Positions 25,544 to 36,763 of a stretch of DNA of 64,000 bases are shown here, one piece after another. A program made the position numbers and the translations under genes. The notes below the pieces were generated by a model. That model worked only from the letters and a program-made list of their open reading frames with translations. It was not told the DNA's origin and did not search any database. Each line of letters starts with the position of its first letter. Position 1 is the stretch's first letter. Origin of the DNA: Gyromitra esculenta (lineage: Eukaryota > Ascomycota > Pezizomycetes > Pezizales > Discinaceae); contig JBCAML010000016.1 of the NCBI GenBank assembly GCA_038503075.1, positions 434,001-498,000 of the forward strand, written 5' to 3'.

Positions 25544-27029
25544 GGAGTGGGCGATGCGGGTGTTTTTTTAAAAAAGAAATGTAGAGCTAGAAGTAATGCT
25601 ATCTCAAAAGTTTTCAGGTTGCTGGGCTGTTGACTTTTGGTTTGTCCTTTGAATTACTGGCTAGTTATCCCTGTATAAAGATTATATTCCGCGAAGATCT
25701 GATACTACGTCGTGGTTAGAGTTAATATGTGAGATGGTCTAGGTGAGTTTCCGTATTACATCGTTGCATTTTCATTATTAGCTGCTATTAGTAGTGTAGG
25801 CCACAACAGAAAGGCGACACTCCGGTATAGCAAGAGATCAGAATTTCTGGCGTTTATACAATATCATTGATTATCTTCCCGTGTATCTAAATCCATATCC
25901 CAAACCAATCCACTCGCTAGGCGGCGATCGGACGTCCATAACCCAATGCCAAAACTTACTAAATTCTCGGAAACTCCTAAAGATATATTATCCTAAGAAC
26001 ATGTTGGTTAGTTTCTGATCACCAGTTGATCGCCTGGGAGTAGATTTTCCAGTAGATTTAAAGCAAGAAGGGCAAGCTTGAATTTGTTACCGATTAGCTA
26101 GAGAGCCTATCAGAATTTAATATCTAGAAAGGTTGCAAGGGGTGCCATCCATTCATAGTTCAGTCATTGATTCCTATCTTATTTAGAGTAGGATCTAACC
26201 TTACGGAGAGGCACTCACTGTCTTTAGAAAGGCAGAATTAGATGAACTTATTGGTATGGTAGGAATGAACAAGGAAGCTTGAGTGGGGATATGGGGATCT
26301 GGAGAAGTAAAAGAAATTGTAAAAACTAGGTCAGATATGGGGAGTGAGAGGGTTAGCTGTTAGTTATGTTTTGTTTGGGTGGTCATATGTGCTAGGCAGA
26401 TTGTAGGTGAGGGGGTGATTAGTTGTGTTTTGTTTTTAGCTTTGTTTTGTTTGTTTTGTTAGCTAGTGCGATCGCCATAACCCAAGGGTTGGATGCGTAA
26501 ATGAAATTTACTTACTTACTTACTTACAAGGAAGCTTGACAGAGATGTCAAAATCATCAAAAGTCACTCAGGATAACGTTCTGAAATTCCTAAAAAAAAG
26601 TTTACCTAAGTCTAGGTACCGAGTATTCTACAGTAATAGCCTACATACAAACGTATGGCACAGTATGCTACTTTCCATCTCGTTCGTTGGGTGTTTATAA
26701 CGTTGGAAACGGGTTTATCTTAGTATCTTGCTGGCCGATTACTCTAACTGTGCTAGCTAGGAGTGCAAGAGAAAATTAACAAGACTAGAAATTCTAAAAT
26801 TTATACGGCCTAAATGTCTGATCCAAGTCAGTATAACGCAGGGAAAGTGAAGTGTATTTTATAATTTATTGGTATAGACAATGTATTCCGTAAAAAAAAA
26901 CACCACGAACCTGCCAGCTCTTTACTAGCCCCACTTATTTATTAGATGGATAATGGGGACGATGCTGAAATCCTTCTCAACAAGGAAAAAATAAAGCACC
27001 TCCGATTTTTGGAGATACTTTAAATACTT
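25544..27029. other. Intergenic CCT4 to tRNA, with a LINE remnant
   Basis: No coding sequence recognised. It contains the truncated LINE insertion at 26283-26525 (entered separately). The motif CAGCTCTTTACTAGC near 26917 recurs at the left end of the TIR element at 58 kb. Confidence 0.45.
26283..26525 (+). mobile_element. 5'-truncated non-LTR retrotransposon (LINE) tail
   Basis: About 243 bp ending in AAATGAAATTTACTTACTTACTT, a 3' tail type seen on fungal LINEs, with no coding part left. It is bracketed by perfect 14-bp copies of ACAAGGAAGCTTGA at 26269-26282 and 26526-26539. A variable-length duplication plus a short-repeat tail at one end is the hallmark of target-primed reverse transcription. 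Orientation is from the tail. Confidence 0.8.
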
Positions 27030-27101
27030 TGATCACACCAGGGGTCGAACCTGGAATCTCTTGATTCGTAGTCAAGCGCCTTGCCATTGGGCCATGTAAC
27101 C
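27030..27101 (-). tRNA. tRNA-Arg (anticodon ACG)
   Basis: 72 nt on the minus strand, no intron. The acceptor stem GGTTACA pairs with TGTGATC (seven pairs with two G-U), discriminator A. The anticodon arm is CTTGA-CTACGAA-TCAAG, giving anticodon ACG. The T arm is CCAGG-TTCGACC-CCTGG, a perfect 5-bp stem. U8 and the GG of the D-loop are present; the D stem has three clear pairs (GCC/GGC). A T-rich run (TTTATTTTTTCC on the minus strand, about 26984-26995) lies 35 nt past the 3' end and could serve as Pol III terminator; nothing closer does. Confidence 0.88.
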
Positions 27102-27612
27102 TGGATTCTGATTTAATAGTTAGCACTTTCATAGTTTCGCTAAGTCAACCTTGGAATCCGTGTATTTTCATCCCCGGACTTCTTTGTGATCATCCGACGG
27201 GACTAGAACTAAATAAACAAAATATGTGATCAGGCCTTACCTATGCGAGTGATTAACTATGATTATATGTATGTAACGGAGGAAACTTAGTTTCTAACGC
27301 GCTTACCAGATCCTTTGATACAACCAAGGGTCTGGTAATTTACTCATAATTCACAACAGATCGTCTTCACAACCGAATCAAGGCCCAAGAAGCAGGATAT
27401 CTAATCGTATGAAAATTATGACCGTTATGTAGAACATCTCTTCCGAGTTTTAAGACAAAAAAAAAAGATATAAAAATACAAGAGGATCATCCATCCTCTG
27501 TGAAATTCACACCCACCCTTCCCTCTATACTCCGCAGCTCAAATTTTGCCTACTACAAATTCCAGGTCGTGTGTTCGTTGAAAGCTGATATCTCCCCTAT
27601 GGTATCCGGCCA
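27102..27612. other. Intergenic between tRNA-Arg and PRP46
   Basis: No gene. An inverted repeat (ACCAGATCCTT / AAGGGTCTGGT, loop about 10 nt) at 27306-27337 could form a hairpin on the 3' side of PRP46. Confidence 0.4.
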
Positions 27613-29330
27613 CTAAAATCGTCTTCTTTGCAGCGTTGGCTTCCAGTCTAATGGATGTGTTTCCTCCGTTGCATTTTCGTCCTGTTTCCATATTTTGACT
27701 GTATGAAATTTAGCATATGGCTGGTGGAAGTAATGGTTAGGAAAGGGAAGAGGAACATACTCGTTTTATCTGCTTCACCTGTAATCAACCGCAGCCCCGT
27801 TTTATCGAAAGTGCTGCAGAATACCCCCTGTTCGGCCTCGAGGGAACCGGGTTGAGCAGTGGTATCCATCTTCTGGAAACGATGGCCAGACTTCCAGTCG
27901 AAGAAGCACATTTCTCCGTTATCGGCTGTGAAGGCTGTTAATAAATAATCTCACTATAAAGAGGATATCGAAATAGAGGAAATCATACATCCTGAGAACA
28001 AGATATCATCCTCGTTGACACTCAGCGTATTGACGATTCCACCAAAGCCCTCAAAATTCTGCATGAACGCACCCTCTGGACACTTCCACTGCTTGATGTT
28101 GTCCGCGCTTCCACTCGCAAATGTGAACTCCTTCGGATGTGTTGTGAGCGTGCGTACGCTTTTCTTGTGGTGCGTCAACACCGCCATCGTCTTTCCTGCC
28201 GCCAGATCCCACAACCGGACCGTGGAGTCCATGGACCCCGTAATGACCTGTGGGTCGGCTTCCTGCGTGACAACCGAGGATACTGTGCCCTGGTGCCCCG
28301 AGAGAACCATGACATTGGTACGTGTACGCATGTCCCAAACTCGTGCCACACCATCACGCCCAGATGTGACGAGGACGTCAAGGGTAGGGTGAAGGGCAAG
28401 AGAGTATACACCAGAAAGATGGCCGTGGTAATGGCGGATGACACGGTTACTTTCGAGATCCCAGCACTTCACCATCTTATCCTCTCCGCAAGAAAACAGA
28501 TACGGATGTCTCGGAGACACTGCAAGACCACGCACAGTCGAGATGTGTCCCGTGAGCGTCAACTTCAGATTCCCGCTCGCAAGATCCCATATCTTCACCG
28601 TCCTGTCCCCAGCACCAGTACAGAACCACTGATTCCCCGGCTCCACAGCCAACGCACGAACCCACCCCAGATGTCCAGCAATGACACGCATAAGCTTCCA
28701 CGGTGGATGCCACACGGGCTTGATCTGCTGCGCAGCCTGTTTCCTTATCAAACTGCTGCCGGGCATATCCTTCTGCGCGCCACCACCAAACCCAGCACCA
28801 GGGGGAACCTTTCCGCGAATTGCAAGCGCGGTTGTTTGTGGTCCTCCGTTTGCCCCTGACGACGGTATCCCCTCGATCAACTTCATCGTGGATGCGTCTG
28901 CGCCATCGGCTTCCGTTGCTAATGGCTTTGATGCCTCGGTCTTTTTCCGTTTTGCGGCGGAGGTGGCGGCGGCTTGTTTTGCCGCCAGCGCGGGGGGGAG
29001 CTCGCGGACGTCGTCGTATTCGGTGCGGATCTTGTTGGTGACGAGGGCCTTGCGACTACATAACAGAGGATTAGGACGAGAAATAATAGCGGCAGTGGGA
29101 GAGGTGTGTACCTAGACTCGTCTTGTAGTGAAAATGCATTTCCGAAATCTGATGAGAAGAGCTCGCGTGTTCGCTTTGCCGAGTCGCGGACAAGAGCCTG
29201 ATGGTAGAATGTCAGCCAATTCCCCTCAAAATTAGGCGCATATGGAACAGAAGTAAATACGAACCTCTGCGGAGGGGAAACCATAAGAAGCAGCACCCGA
29301 AGCTGGGGGCAGCGTTGTTGGTGAAGCCAT
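27613..29330 (-). CDS. PRP46: Pre-mRNA-splicing factor Prp46 (PLRG1), WD40 protein
   Basis: Component of the Prp19-associated complex needed for spliceosome activation, in the nucleus. Five exons close in frame: 29330-29265, 29197-29112, 29055-27989, 27925-27761, 27698-27613; 489 residues. The N-terminus holds [14 protein letters not shown] and [17 protein letters not shown], seen in Prp46/PLRG1. Seven WD40 blades start at about 176 with [20 protein letters not shown], a family hallmark, and contain repeated WDL/WDM dipeptides ([32 protein letters not shown]) and GH starts. Blade 6 has the unusual [10 protein letters not shown]. The tail is [10 protein letters not shown]. The donor of intron 3 (GGAT|GTATGA) was chosen because it restores [14 protein letters not shown]. 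Confidence 0.93.
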
Positions 29331-31033
29331 GGTGGAATGGAGGATGTTGAGAGAGCTGTCTGTTCGCTCGAGAACTTCGCGACGTCTCACGTCTTGGCTC
29401 AGAGGCAAATCGAAGATCACGTGGTGTTACACCGTGTTTCATGCTGACGTCTGGCATTACAGTCTCTAAATTAATCCAATGCTTTCCTATTGCCTCTTCA
29501 TGTTGCTGTAGTATACGCATATAATATACTCGAGGTAGAACCTAATGCTAACTGTTTTGAATCGAGAGATAAGTTGAGGGAGGCAGTTTGAGACGTCCAC
29601 TCCCCAAATGGCCTCGACAAGTTTGGTAGGTTTTTCTATTCGTCTATTCCTTCAATAAACCGAAAGCATAATAAAGATACACAACTTTAGAATAAGAGAA
29701 CATGCTAGACCTCTCCAAAACCATATGGGTGCTATCTCACTACCGTCTCTCACCCCCCCCCCTTCTTCCCCCACTCTCTCCTATTTTTTATATATCTTAG
29801 TAGTTCCGCCGAATTCCAGCTTATGCGTACCAAATATCCCGATTATTCCCCCTCCATTTAAATATACCTCCCAGCCGTAACAGTGGCAAATAACCAACCC
29901 ATCACCGCTAGAACCACAAAGTAGTACCAAACAGCATGTCGAGGCGATTTTATTCCTGCACACCCCCCCCCCACCTTTTCTAATATCCAGTCTCGTCGAT
30001 CGTGGCTAAAACGTAATGAGTTGTGGAGTTCGATTTCCTTTAATGTGGTGGTATTCCAAAACGAAAGAGTACACAGCGTGAAAATTGGCCTAGAATACTC
30101 CCTATGAGCAATTTTTGTTAATATATCAGAGTCGTCTGGGTTCGTCTTATGTTGGTATTATAGTGGTTGAATCTAAATCCGTTTGAATATCCCCCCCGCG
30201 CGCGTTTCTTCTTTTTGACGGGTGGGGTTTGTGAATAAATTTGGGTCTAGCAGCTGGCATGTATCGGGTTAGTTTTGAGGAGAGTAGAACTAGTAGATAT
30301 GATAGGAGAGGGGGGGAGAAGAGGCGCCACCCTTATTTTGACTTTTATCTGGGATTGATCCTTTCGTGTGTATTCGTTTTGGCTATTGGGGGATGTCTAA
30401 GGAGTAAATAGATGGAAAAATCTTTAAATGTTGATTTGCTAAGAAGTATGATACACCATTAAATGATGAACCAGCTGAAATAAGGATACCGTAGCGGTAT
30501 TTTGCTGGTTTAGTATAATCAGAGTCACTATTGCTGCTGAGTTGCATGCTATGTGCTAATAGAGATATATATAAGAGATTAATGGAATTCTTGATGGGAT
30601 GTATGGTGTTGAATAGCGCGGAGGGAATGTTTCTGAGGAGGTAAATGTGATATGCTTAAGGGGTTGGTTGTAGAATAGGGAAAGCTCATGTATGAAATAC
30701 GAAAGTTGACGAAGGAATATATCTTGCTGTTTGGTTAGAGCTGCTGCAGTTAGGTTCTTTGTCTTTGCGATGAAGACAAGTATGCGCGTAGCTTGGTGTA
30801 ATATCCATTACCATGCCCACCACCTGTACCTTTATCTTTTTTATATCTTTAAACAGGGTATAACAAGCTGCGAGAGAGGGGATGAACATGAGATTGCTGT
30901 CCACTGTACTTTACAATATTTTTCGTCATAATTTCTCATCCGTAATATCATAAAAATAAGTATGTTACATCCCACAAACCATCGAACAAAAAAGAGACCC
31001 CGCATGATATATAACAAACAAAACAACTCTTCC
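29331..31033. other. Intergenic between PRP46 and the PP4 subunit gene
   Basis: No gene recognised. C-homopolymers at about 29752-29762 and 29964-29974, and a CCCCCCCGCGCGCG run at 30191, are likely length-variable. Confidence 0.45.
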
Positions 31034-32452
31034 CTAAGATTCTGTTTCCTTCTGAGCCGCCTCAGCTTTACCGTCACTCGCGGCATCCAACTGCATTTTG
31101 TCCTCCAACTCTTTCGCCTTTTCCTCCTCCGCCTTTTCCTCCTTTACGTCCACCTCCATATCATCCTTCTTCGGACTCTCCGCCTTCTCATCAGCCTTCT
31201 CATCCATCTTCTCATCCATCTTCTCCACCTCTTTCTCACCCTCCACTTCATCATCTCCCATCGCAGTATCAATACCCGCCGCGACAGCCGTAGGCGGTGG
31301 GCTTCTCGCCTCCTCTGGTGTCCTAGGTGGGTCTGGGAAAACCGTGCCCTCAGGTTGCGGGCCAACGTCTTCGGGCCCAAGCGGAGGGAGTGCACCAATC
31401 TGGTGTTCGTCGTGCGGCTGTGGTTGCCCGCTGGGAACAATATTTAGCTCTTGCTCGTGTCGCAGGAGCTCGCCCTGAGATATGCCGTTGATTGCAGAAT
31501 CGGGGTTCTCGCTCGTGCTAGCTCCGGTACCCTCAGTTAACGCTGAGGTGGTTAGCCATGGGATTGGGCTGAGGAGCGCGCCGCCAAGACTTTCGTCGGA
31601 GCCGAGGGTGAAGGCGCCGTTTGGTGCTGTGTCGACTGCGCTGGGTGGTAGTGGGAATGCGGTTACTGGGGAGGAGACGGAGAGGACACGTTGGAGGGCG
31701 CGGAGGAATTTGGAGAGTGATTTGTAGTGCTTGGTTGGGTCTCGGATGAGCTCGGCCATGCGCTGCGTAGTGTAGGGTGGGGCCACATCGAATTGTGTGG
31801 TGAGGATTTTGGTGAGGGTGCTGAGGAGGGAGAGGTCGTCGGGATGGATGGCCCCGGGGGCTGGTGGGGTAGTGGAGCGAGGAGCTTCTGAAGCTTCTGA
31901 TAGGGAGGGGAAGGGAGGAACTGGTGGCACAGGTATATATTTGAAGGAGGTGGTATCCCCTTGGGGAGGAGTGGGGGGAGTGGATGATTCGAGGGATGAT
32001 TCGGCTGCCTCTGGGGACTCCGAGACGAGGGTTGACTCGGAGGAGAGGGCTGGTGGAAATTGAGCGGGTTGAGTAGCGGGAAGGACGTCGGCGTCGGACG
32101 GGAGTGGGAAGGCAGATTGGGGGAAAGAGTTGTGGGCGATCTGGTAGCCTGAGGTTAGCACGACTCTCGTTTGACAGAATGGGCATACTGAGCGCAAGAA
32201 GAGAGATGAGGAGACTAACATGATCGAGTCGCTGCAGTAGACGCTTTAGCAATTCTGGCCACTCATCACTGTGTTTGCTGTTAGCAATGTTCGAGCCAAG
32301 CCAGCTCCAGTCCACGGAAGCTCACACTTCTACTGAGCCATCTTTGATGATCTCGTCGAGGATAGCCTCGTCTGTGTGGTATTATAACGCTGGTTAGCCT
32401 CGATACTCTCACATGAATATGTGAGATGGAGGGAGCTCTCACCAGTCCTCAT
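31034..32452 (-). CDS. Protein phosphatase 4 regulatory subunit R2 (Psy4) homologue
   Basis: Predicted partner of the PP4 catalytic subunit (in yeast Pph3-Psy2-Psy4 dephosphorylates DNA-damage marks such as gamma-H2A). Four exons: 32452-32443 (10 nt), 32371-32326, 32268-32220, 32140-31034; 403 residues. Seen: EEAILDEII-like start MRTDEAILDEIIKDGSVEVD, then WPELLKRLLQRLDHIAHNSF, and the core PPYTTQRMAELIRDPTKHYKS with KFLRALQRVLSVSSPV, which matches PPP4R2 (PPFTIQRLCELL...KFLRA-EK). Between them lies a Pro/Ser-rich insert, and the C-terminal third is acidic with repeated EKMDEK and KAEEEK units. The large exon's frame is open further upstream, so a naive call would start at 32221 with an unrelated N-terminus; the short exons restore the conserved one. 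Confidence 0.82.
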
Positions 32453-33173
32453 TGCGTTTGTGGGGGGATTAACTAGCAGTGGGGGGTCGCGAATATGCAC
32501 GTGTGGATGGAGGGAGTTGGTGGAGTTCGCGATAAGGCTGAACAGTTACACAGCTCGCTTGCACGCACCACTGGAGGGCAACAATGCCATTGTCAGCCCG
32601 TCCATGCCAGCGACCTCGGGCTGGCGGTAATTGGTGCATGCGAATAATAGACATCACCAAACGGGAAAGTGACAAAACTAAACGAGTAGCAGGATTCTCT
32701 GGGAATACTCAGGAACATCACCACTATCGCTTTCTCCAGTGTTCCGCCCAGTTGGCGTCGGTTCGGCTGGCAGGCTGCTGGATGTCCAGAACGCCAGCTG
32801 ACGTCGTCAAGGCAAGAAGCAGGACCGCCAGACGAGGAGGGCAGAGCAAAGCAGGGCGGTCTTGGCACTCTGCTCTGTGCTCTTCTCTACTCTGCCATCA
32901 GCACAACAGGGCTTGGCCTCTCCCATCCAACAACCACCAGCTCTCTCGCATCCACGCCCTGGAACACAGAGTCTACCGTCTCATCGCTTGCTCATCCGCC
33001 AACAGCCACTCGCCCATCCCCACATCTGAGCTCATAGCCTCCTGCAGCAGCCCCCATCCACTATTTGATCCAGCTATCCCCCAGTACATCTCGTCCTCCC
33101 ATCATACACCCTCACTCGCACCTCAGACATATCAGTGTTCAATCTTTCACGATATACAACCAGTCTACCCGCT
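32453..33173. other. Divergent promoter region
   Basis: Separates two genes read outward. The right half (32880-33170) is C-rich and pyrimidine-rich like fungal leaders. An ORF at 32584-33198 has no recognisable content. Confidence 0.4.
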
Positions 33174-33831
33174 ATGGCTATCCTACTTGCTTACATAGAT
33201 GCTGAGTCGGTCCCCATGCGCAAACCCAGTTCCCTGCCAGTCCCTGCCACGACAGCTTCTCAGAGATCATATCCGAAGGCCCACGTCACTAAGAAAGTCG
33301 CCACTGCTTCCCAGGAGGTTGCTGCTGGCGAACCACCTATTGCCTTACCACCTGCTCCACGGTTCCCCGAGCCAGATATACACATGCGGGGCCCTGTCGC
33401 AATTACCCGGCCCACCGGTTGTAAAATTGTGCCTCTAGATCCAGAGGGACTGGATCCCATAACGCTGTTTAATACGCAGTTCAACTCTCGACGCTTTGCT
33501 TCCTCGGCTTCTGCTTTGGAGGCGAGGCCGAAACAGAGGACGAAGAGACACGTTTCGTTCGCTAGGGAGCCGGATGTTATACCCCCGATTTGTACCGACC
33601 TTGTGCTGTACAGGGAATACGGTCCTGATTCGTTCCGGCTAAATAAAGAAGCCTGGGAGGTGAAGGTGAGGAGGGTGCTTTGTAGTGTGGTTTGTGTTTT
33701 GTGTCTGGTGATACTGGAATACCATTCGCTTGCCTTTTTGGCTCGTGGGGAGGGTTTCTTGCGATGAGATTTCACAGAGGCGCTTTGGCTTGAATAGAGG
33801 TGGGTCGGTTTTCTTTTTTTTTTACTTATAG
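33174..33831 (+). CDS. Small protein of unknown function
   Basis: Not recognised. The likely start is ATG 33174 (MAILLAYIDAESVPMRK); an in-frame ATG lies 39 nt upstream. The first exon runs to 33665 (164 codons) and holds Pro/Ala-rich sequence, then a more conserved-looking block KRHVSFAREPDVIPP...LVLYREYGPDSFRLNKEAWEVK. It ends at a GTGAGG donor. Using the acceptor TTTCACAG at 33777 adds RRFGLNRGGS and ends at 33831. If the intron is retained, the ORF ends at 33767 and gains a hydrophobic stretch (VLCSVVCVLCLVILEY) that could span a membrane. The charge-rich VSFA-EP-VIPP block resembles short motifs in disordered signalling proteins, but I make no functional claim. The 3' end is uncertain. 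Confidence 0.5.
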
Positions 33832-34395
33832 ATTTTTTTTAATAGATAATTCGGGCGTTCGGGCGTGTTTTGATATGTAATTAAAGGGATGCTTTGGTTT
33901 GCTTTTTTTTTTTTTGCTGGCCTTCGGATGGGGTTGGTTCGGTGTATTTATATCATGTTACTTTATTTACGTTTATGTTTTTCACGTTTTATATTCGCAG
34001 GTTTTCATTCAGCGTCCAACATATATGCGTGGTCATTCATGGCTTCCGCTGTCTCGAATCAGAAGCCTATCCTATCCACTTTAGTGATCGTGCAGTATGA
34101 TTCAGAATTCCGTGCCGTATTCTAGAAATAGATTTGTAGTACGAGTAGTATCGGAGTAGTCCAGGATTGAAATGGATGTGATAGGTTTAACTGGATGTTT
34201 AAAGTTGACCAATAGACGCAAGCCGTGTCCATACGAGCCAAGGGAGTTCTTAAATATAGTACAAAAAAGATGGGATATATTAGTTACACGATTTTCCATA
34301 TACCGCAGTCATATCTCAATAATAGCGTAGAATGCAGCGGTGATGTCGCTCTGTTGATATTCGAGCCTTCAATCAAGGCATTTCGAAATCAAGAG
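33832..34395. other. Intergenic flank of the transposon block
   Basis: T-homopolymers at about 33811-33823 and 33903-33915. No ORF or element recognised. Confidence 0.4.
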
Positions 34396-34396
34396 C

Positions 34397-34626
34397 TAGA
34401 GTCGCTCCTGGGTGTATGACGAATCTGGGGGTGTAACGAATTTCCTAAAAAGTCGGGAATTAAGATCAGTGGAATCAAAGTTCCTCCCTTTTCGAGCTAT
34501 CAGGAAAATTCTATTTACTCTCCATAGACATTATCAATTTTTTCGTGTTTTTTTGTTCGCGTTCCGTTGATTTTGCGTGAGATCCGTCACACACCCAGTT
34601 TCGTCACACACCCAGGAACGACTCTA
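34397..34626. mobile_element. TIR element (MITE-like) with TA target duplication
   Basis: Starts CTAGAGTCGCTCCTGGGTGT and ends with the inverted ACACCCAGGAACGACTCTAG. The inverted termini agree over about 44 nt with roughly eight mismatches. The TA inside each terminal CTAG (34397-34398 and 34625-34626) fits a Tc1/mariner-type TA duplication around a 226-bp core. It has no coding capacity, so it would need a transposase elsewhere. It directly abuts the target duplication of the chromovirus. Confidence 0.75.
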
Positions 34627-34627
34627 G

Positions 34628-34632
34628 GGGGT
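34628..34632. repeat. Target-site duplication GGGGT, left copy
   Basis: GGGGT here and at 41512-41516 bracket the chromovirus and prove that the LTRs at 34633 and 41092 belong to one insertion. Confidence 0.88.
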
Positions 34633-35052
34633 TCTCACGGTCGGCTTCTCGTTAAGCCCTTCAGTATCCCTGAAGGTGAGCAGTGCTACTTAAGCGGGAA
34701 ACCAATACGTTCGAAGAGTGCGGTATGGTCTACAGGTCCTACGAAGGGTATACTTCAAGGCGAAGTATCAGAGATGTTTCACAGCGGCAGCGGGGATTCT
34801 GAGGTAGAATCGAAGTGGAATTATAACGAATACAGCAGAAGTGAAACGAGAACGTTGCTTAAGGAAAGAAAGAGAAAGAGAACAAGAACAACCAAAATCT
34901 TTCGCTTAAATACCCCGTTTTCCTGTAACACAAACCAACAACCCAACAACAACCTAAACGTAACCGAACAACAAAGCCATTACACCCAAGAAAACTTCTC
35001 CATAAACACCAACCACTTCATCCTAGTACATTACCCGGTTCCATCCGTGAAA
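34633..35052 (-). repeat. Chromovirus 3' LTR
   Basis: 420 bp, nearly identical to 41092-41511. The integrase ORF ends inside it (TAA at 35031-35033). The sense strand contains the TATA-like TATTTAAG and the conserved AAGCAACGT where the transcript probably begins. Confidence 0.9.
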
Positions 35053-36337
35053 GTAGCTCCCCTCTTCAAGCGTGAGCTCCTGCGAGCACCAGATATTGAA
35101 TCGGTCTGTTGGACGAGAAAGGTATCAAGAGCGACCGCATCTTTAAGGTCTTCGGCAGGTTCCCACGTAGGGTGAGCATAGCCCGTCCATTCCACAAGAT
35201 ATTGCAATTTTCCTCGATGGGTGCGATGGTCTAAGATTTTCTCGATATAATACTCCTCCTGGTCATTAACAATAATGGGCATTGGGGGAGGTATTCTTTG
35301 GCCAGGGAGAGCGTCGTTAGGGGCAGGTTTCAATAAAGAAACATGAAAAACCGGGTGATATTTGACCGAAATCGGTAGCTCAATTTCGTAGGCGAAAGGG
35401 GAGATCACTTTTCTAACAGAATAAGGTCCCATCCATTTCCAATCTAGCTTTCGGGTATTCCGTGTAGTTCTTACATTCTTCATTGATATGAAGACAGGGT
35501 CGTTAACTCGATAGGCTGGGGCGGGGGTTCTATGCTTATTGGTAGCGGTTTCCTGAACGTCTTGGGCAATCCTAATTTGCGTCCTTAAATAGTCATATAG
35601 CTCTTGCATTCGACTAGCGAACGTAGTAGCATCTTGACTTTGAGGAGTATTGACCGTTGGAACCAGGGAGGTATCGAATCGGGGGTGATAGCCGTAATTA
35701 GCAAAAAAGGGGGATACCTTCGTACTCGCCGATTCCTGGTTATTAGCAGAGAACTCTGCCATTGGTAGCCATTTACTCCAGTCTTCTTGTTGATATGAGA
35801 CATAGGAGCGCAGGTACTGTTCCATTACCGCGTTTAACCTTTCTGTCTGTCCGTCTGTTTCTGGGTGAAAGGCGGTAGACATCCGGGCTTGTATGCCTAA
35901 GCGTTGACACACTTCCTTCCAGAAGTGGGCAGTGAACTGAGTACCTCGGTCGGAGGTGACATGCGTAGGGAGCCCGTGTAATTTCCAAATATGTTGTAAG
36001 TACAAGTCAGCTACATCTCGGGAGTTGACAGTAGTATTACAGGGAATTAGGTGTCGCATTTTGGATAGTTGGTCAACCACTACCATTATGGCATCATATC
36101 CGTTTGACTCTGGAAGGCCTGTTACAAAGTCCATCGACACTTCTTGCCAGGGGCGATTTGGTATAAGTAGAGGACGGAGAACTCCTGGAGTGCGTTGGGT
36201 GACGGGTTTTGCCTTTTGGCAAATGTGGCAATTGCGTACATAACGGCCGATTGATTCCCTCATCTTTGGCCAGTAGAAGTTTCTACTGATCAGTTCAAAA
36301 GTTTTATCTCGTCCAGGGTGTCCGGCAGCAGGGGCGT
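35031..36337 (-). CDS. Chromovirus integrase with C-terminal chromodomain (pol, 3' part)
   Basis: Continuation of pol after the solo LTR at 36338-36758. Seen: the rest of the HHCC zinc finger (GHPGRDKT, then CHICQKAK), catalytic core Asp in SMDFVTGLPESNGYDA, Asp in HVTSDRGTQFT and Glu in ETDGQTERLNAV (DDE triad), a GPY/F-like region (KWMGPYSVRKV...ISPFAYEIELP), and a chromodomain (YYIEKILDHR...LQYLVEWTGYAHPTWEPAEDL) with the aromatic residues that bind methylated histone tails in homologues. Chromodomains are thought to steer insertion to heterochromatin, which fits the transposon-dense setting. The ORF itself reads back into the solo LTR, so its apparent N-terminus is LTR-encoded and not real. 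Confidence 0.88.
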
Positions 36338-36758
36338 TTTCACGGATGGGACCGGGTAGCGGGCTAGGATAAAAGTGTTGGTAATGGTGCAAGGTTATTT
36401 GGTTATAATGGCTTTGTTGTTCGGTTAATGTTTCGGTTATTGTTCGGTTGTTGTTTGTGCGATGGGAAAGCGGGGTATTTAAGCGGAGGATTTCTGCCGT
36501 TCTTGTGTTCTTCTTTCTTCTTTCCTTAAGCAACGTTCTCGTTTACCTTCTGCTGTAATCATTGGAATACTATCTTGGTTCTACCTCAGAACCCTCGCTG
36601 TCGCTGTCTACCTCGCCACACTTATCTCGCCTTGAGATAGACCCCTCGTAGAACTTGTAGAAACATCGCGTACCTTGAACGTGCTGTTTACCTCGCTTAA
36701 GTAGCACTGCTTACCTTCAGGGATACTGAAGGGCTTAACGAGGGACTCAACCGTGAGA
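36338..36758 (-). repeat. Solo LTR (chromovirus family) inside pol
   Basis: 421 bp, TTTCACGG...CCGTGAGA, flanked by GGCGT at 36333-36337 and 36759-36763. It splits the integrase zinc finger between HHDA and PAAGHPG; removing it with one duplication restores the frame. Related to but clearly diverged from the LTRs of the host element. Confidence 0.9.
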
Positions 36759-36763
36759 GGCGT

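Noticed and set aside
28137..28859. 240-codon plus-strand ORF
   Set aside because: Antisense of PRP46 WD40 repeats; no recognisable content.
31098..31478. Ser/Phe-rich ORF on the plus strand
   Set aside because: Antisense of the Glu/Lys-rich tail of the PP4-R2 gene.
34760..35050. Plus-strand ORFs in the LTRs (also 41233-41613)
   Set aside because: The same frame repeats in both LTRs of the chromovirus and has no protein-like features; it is antisense LTR sequence.
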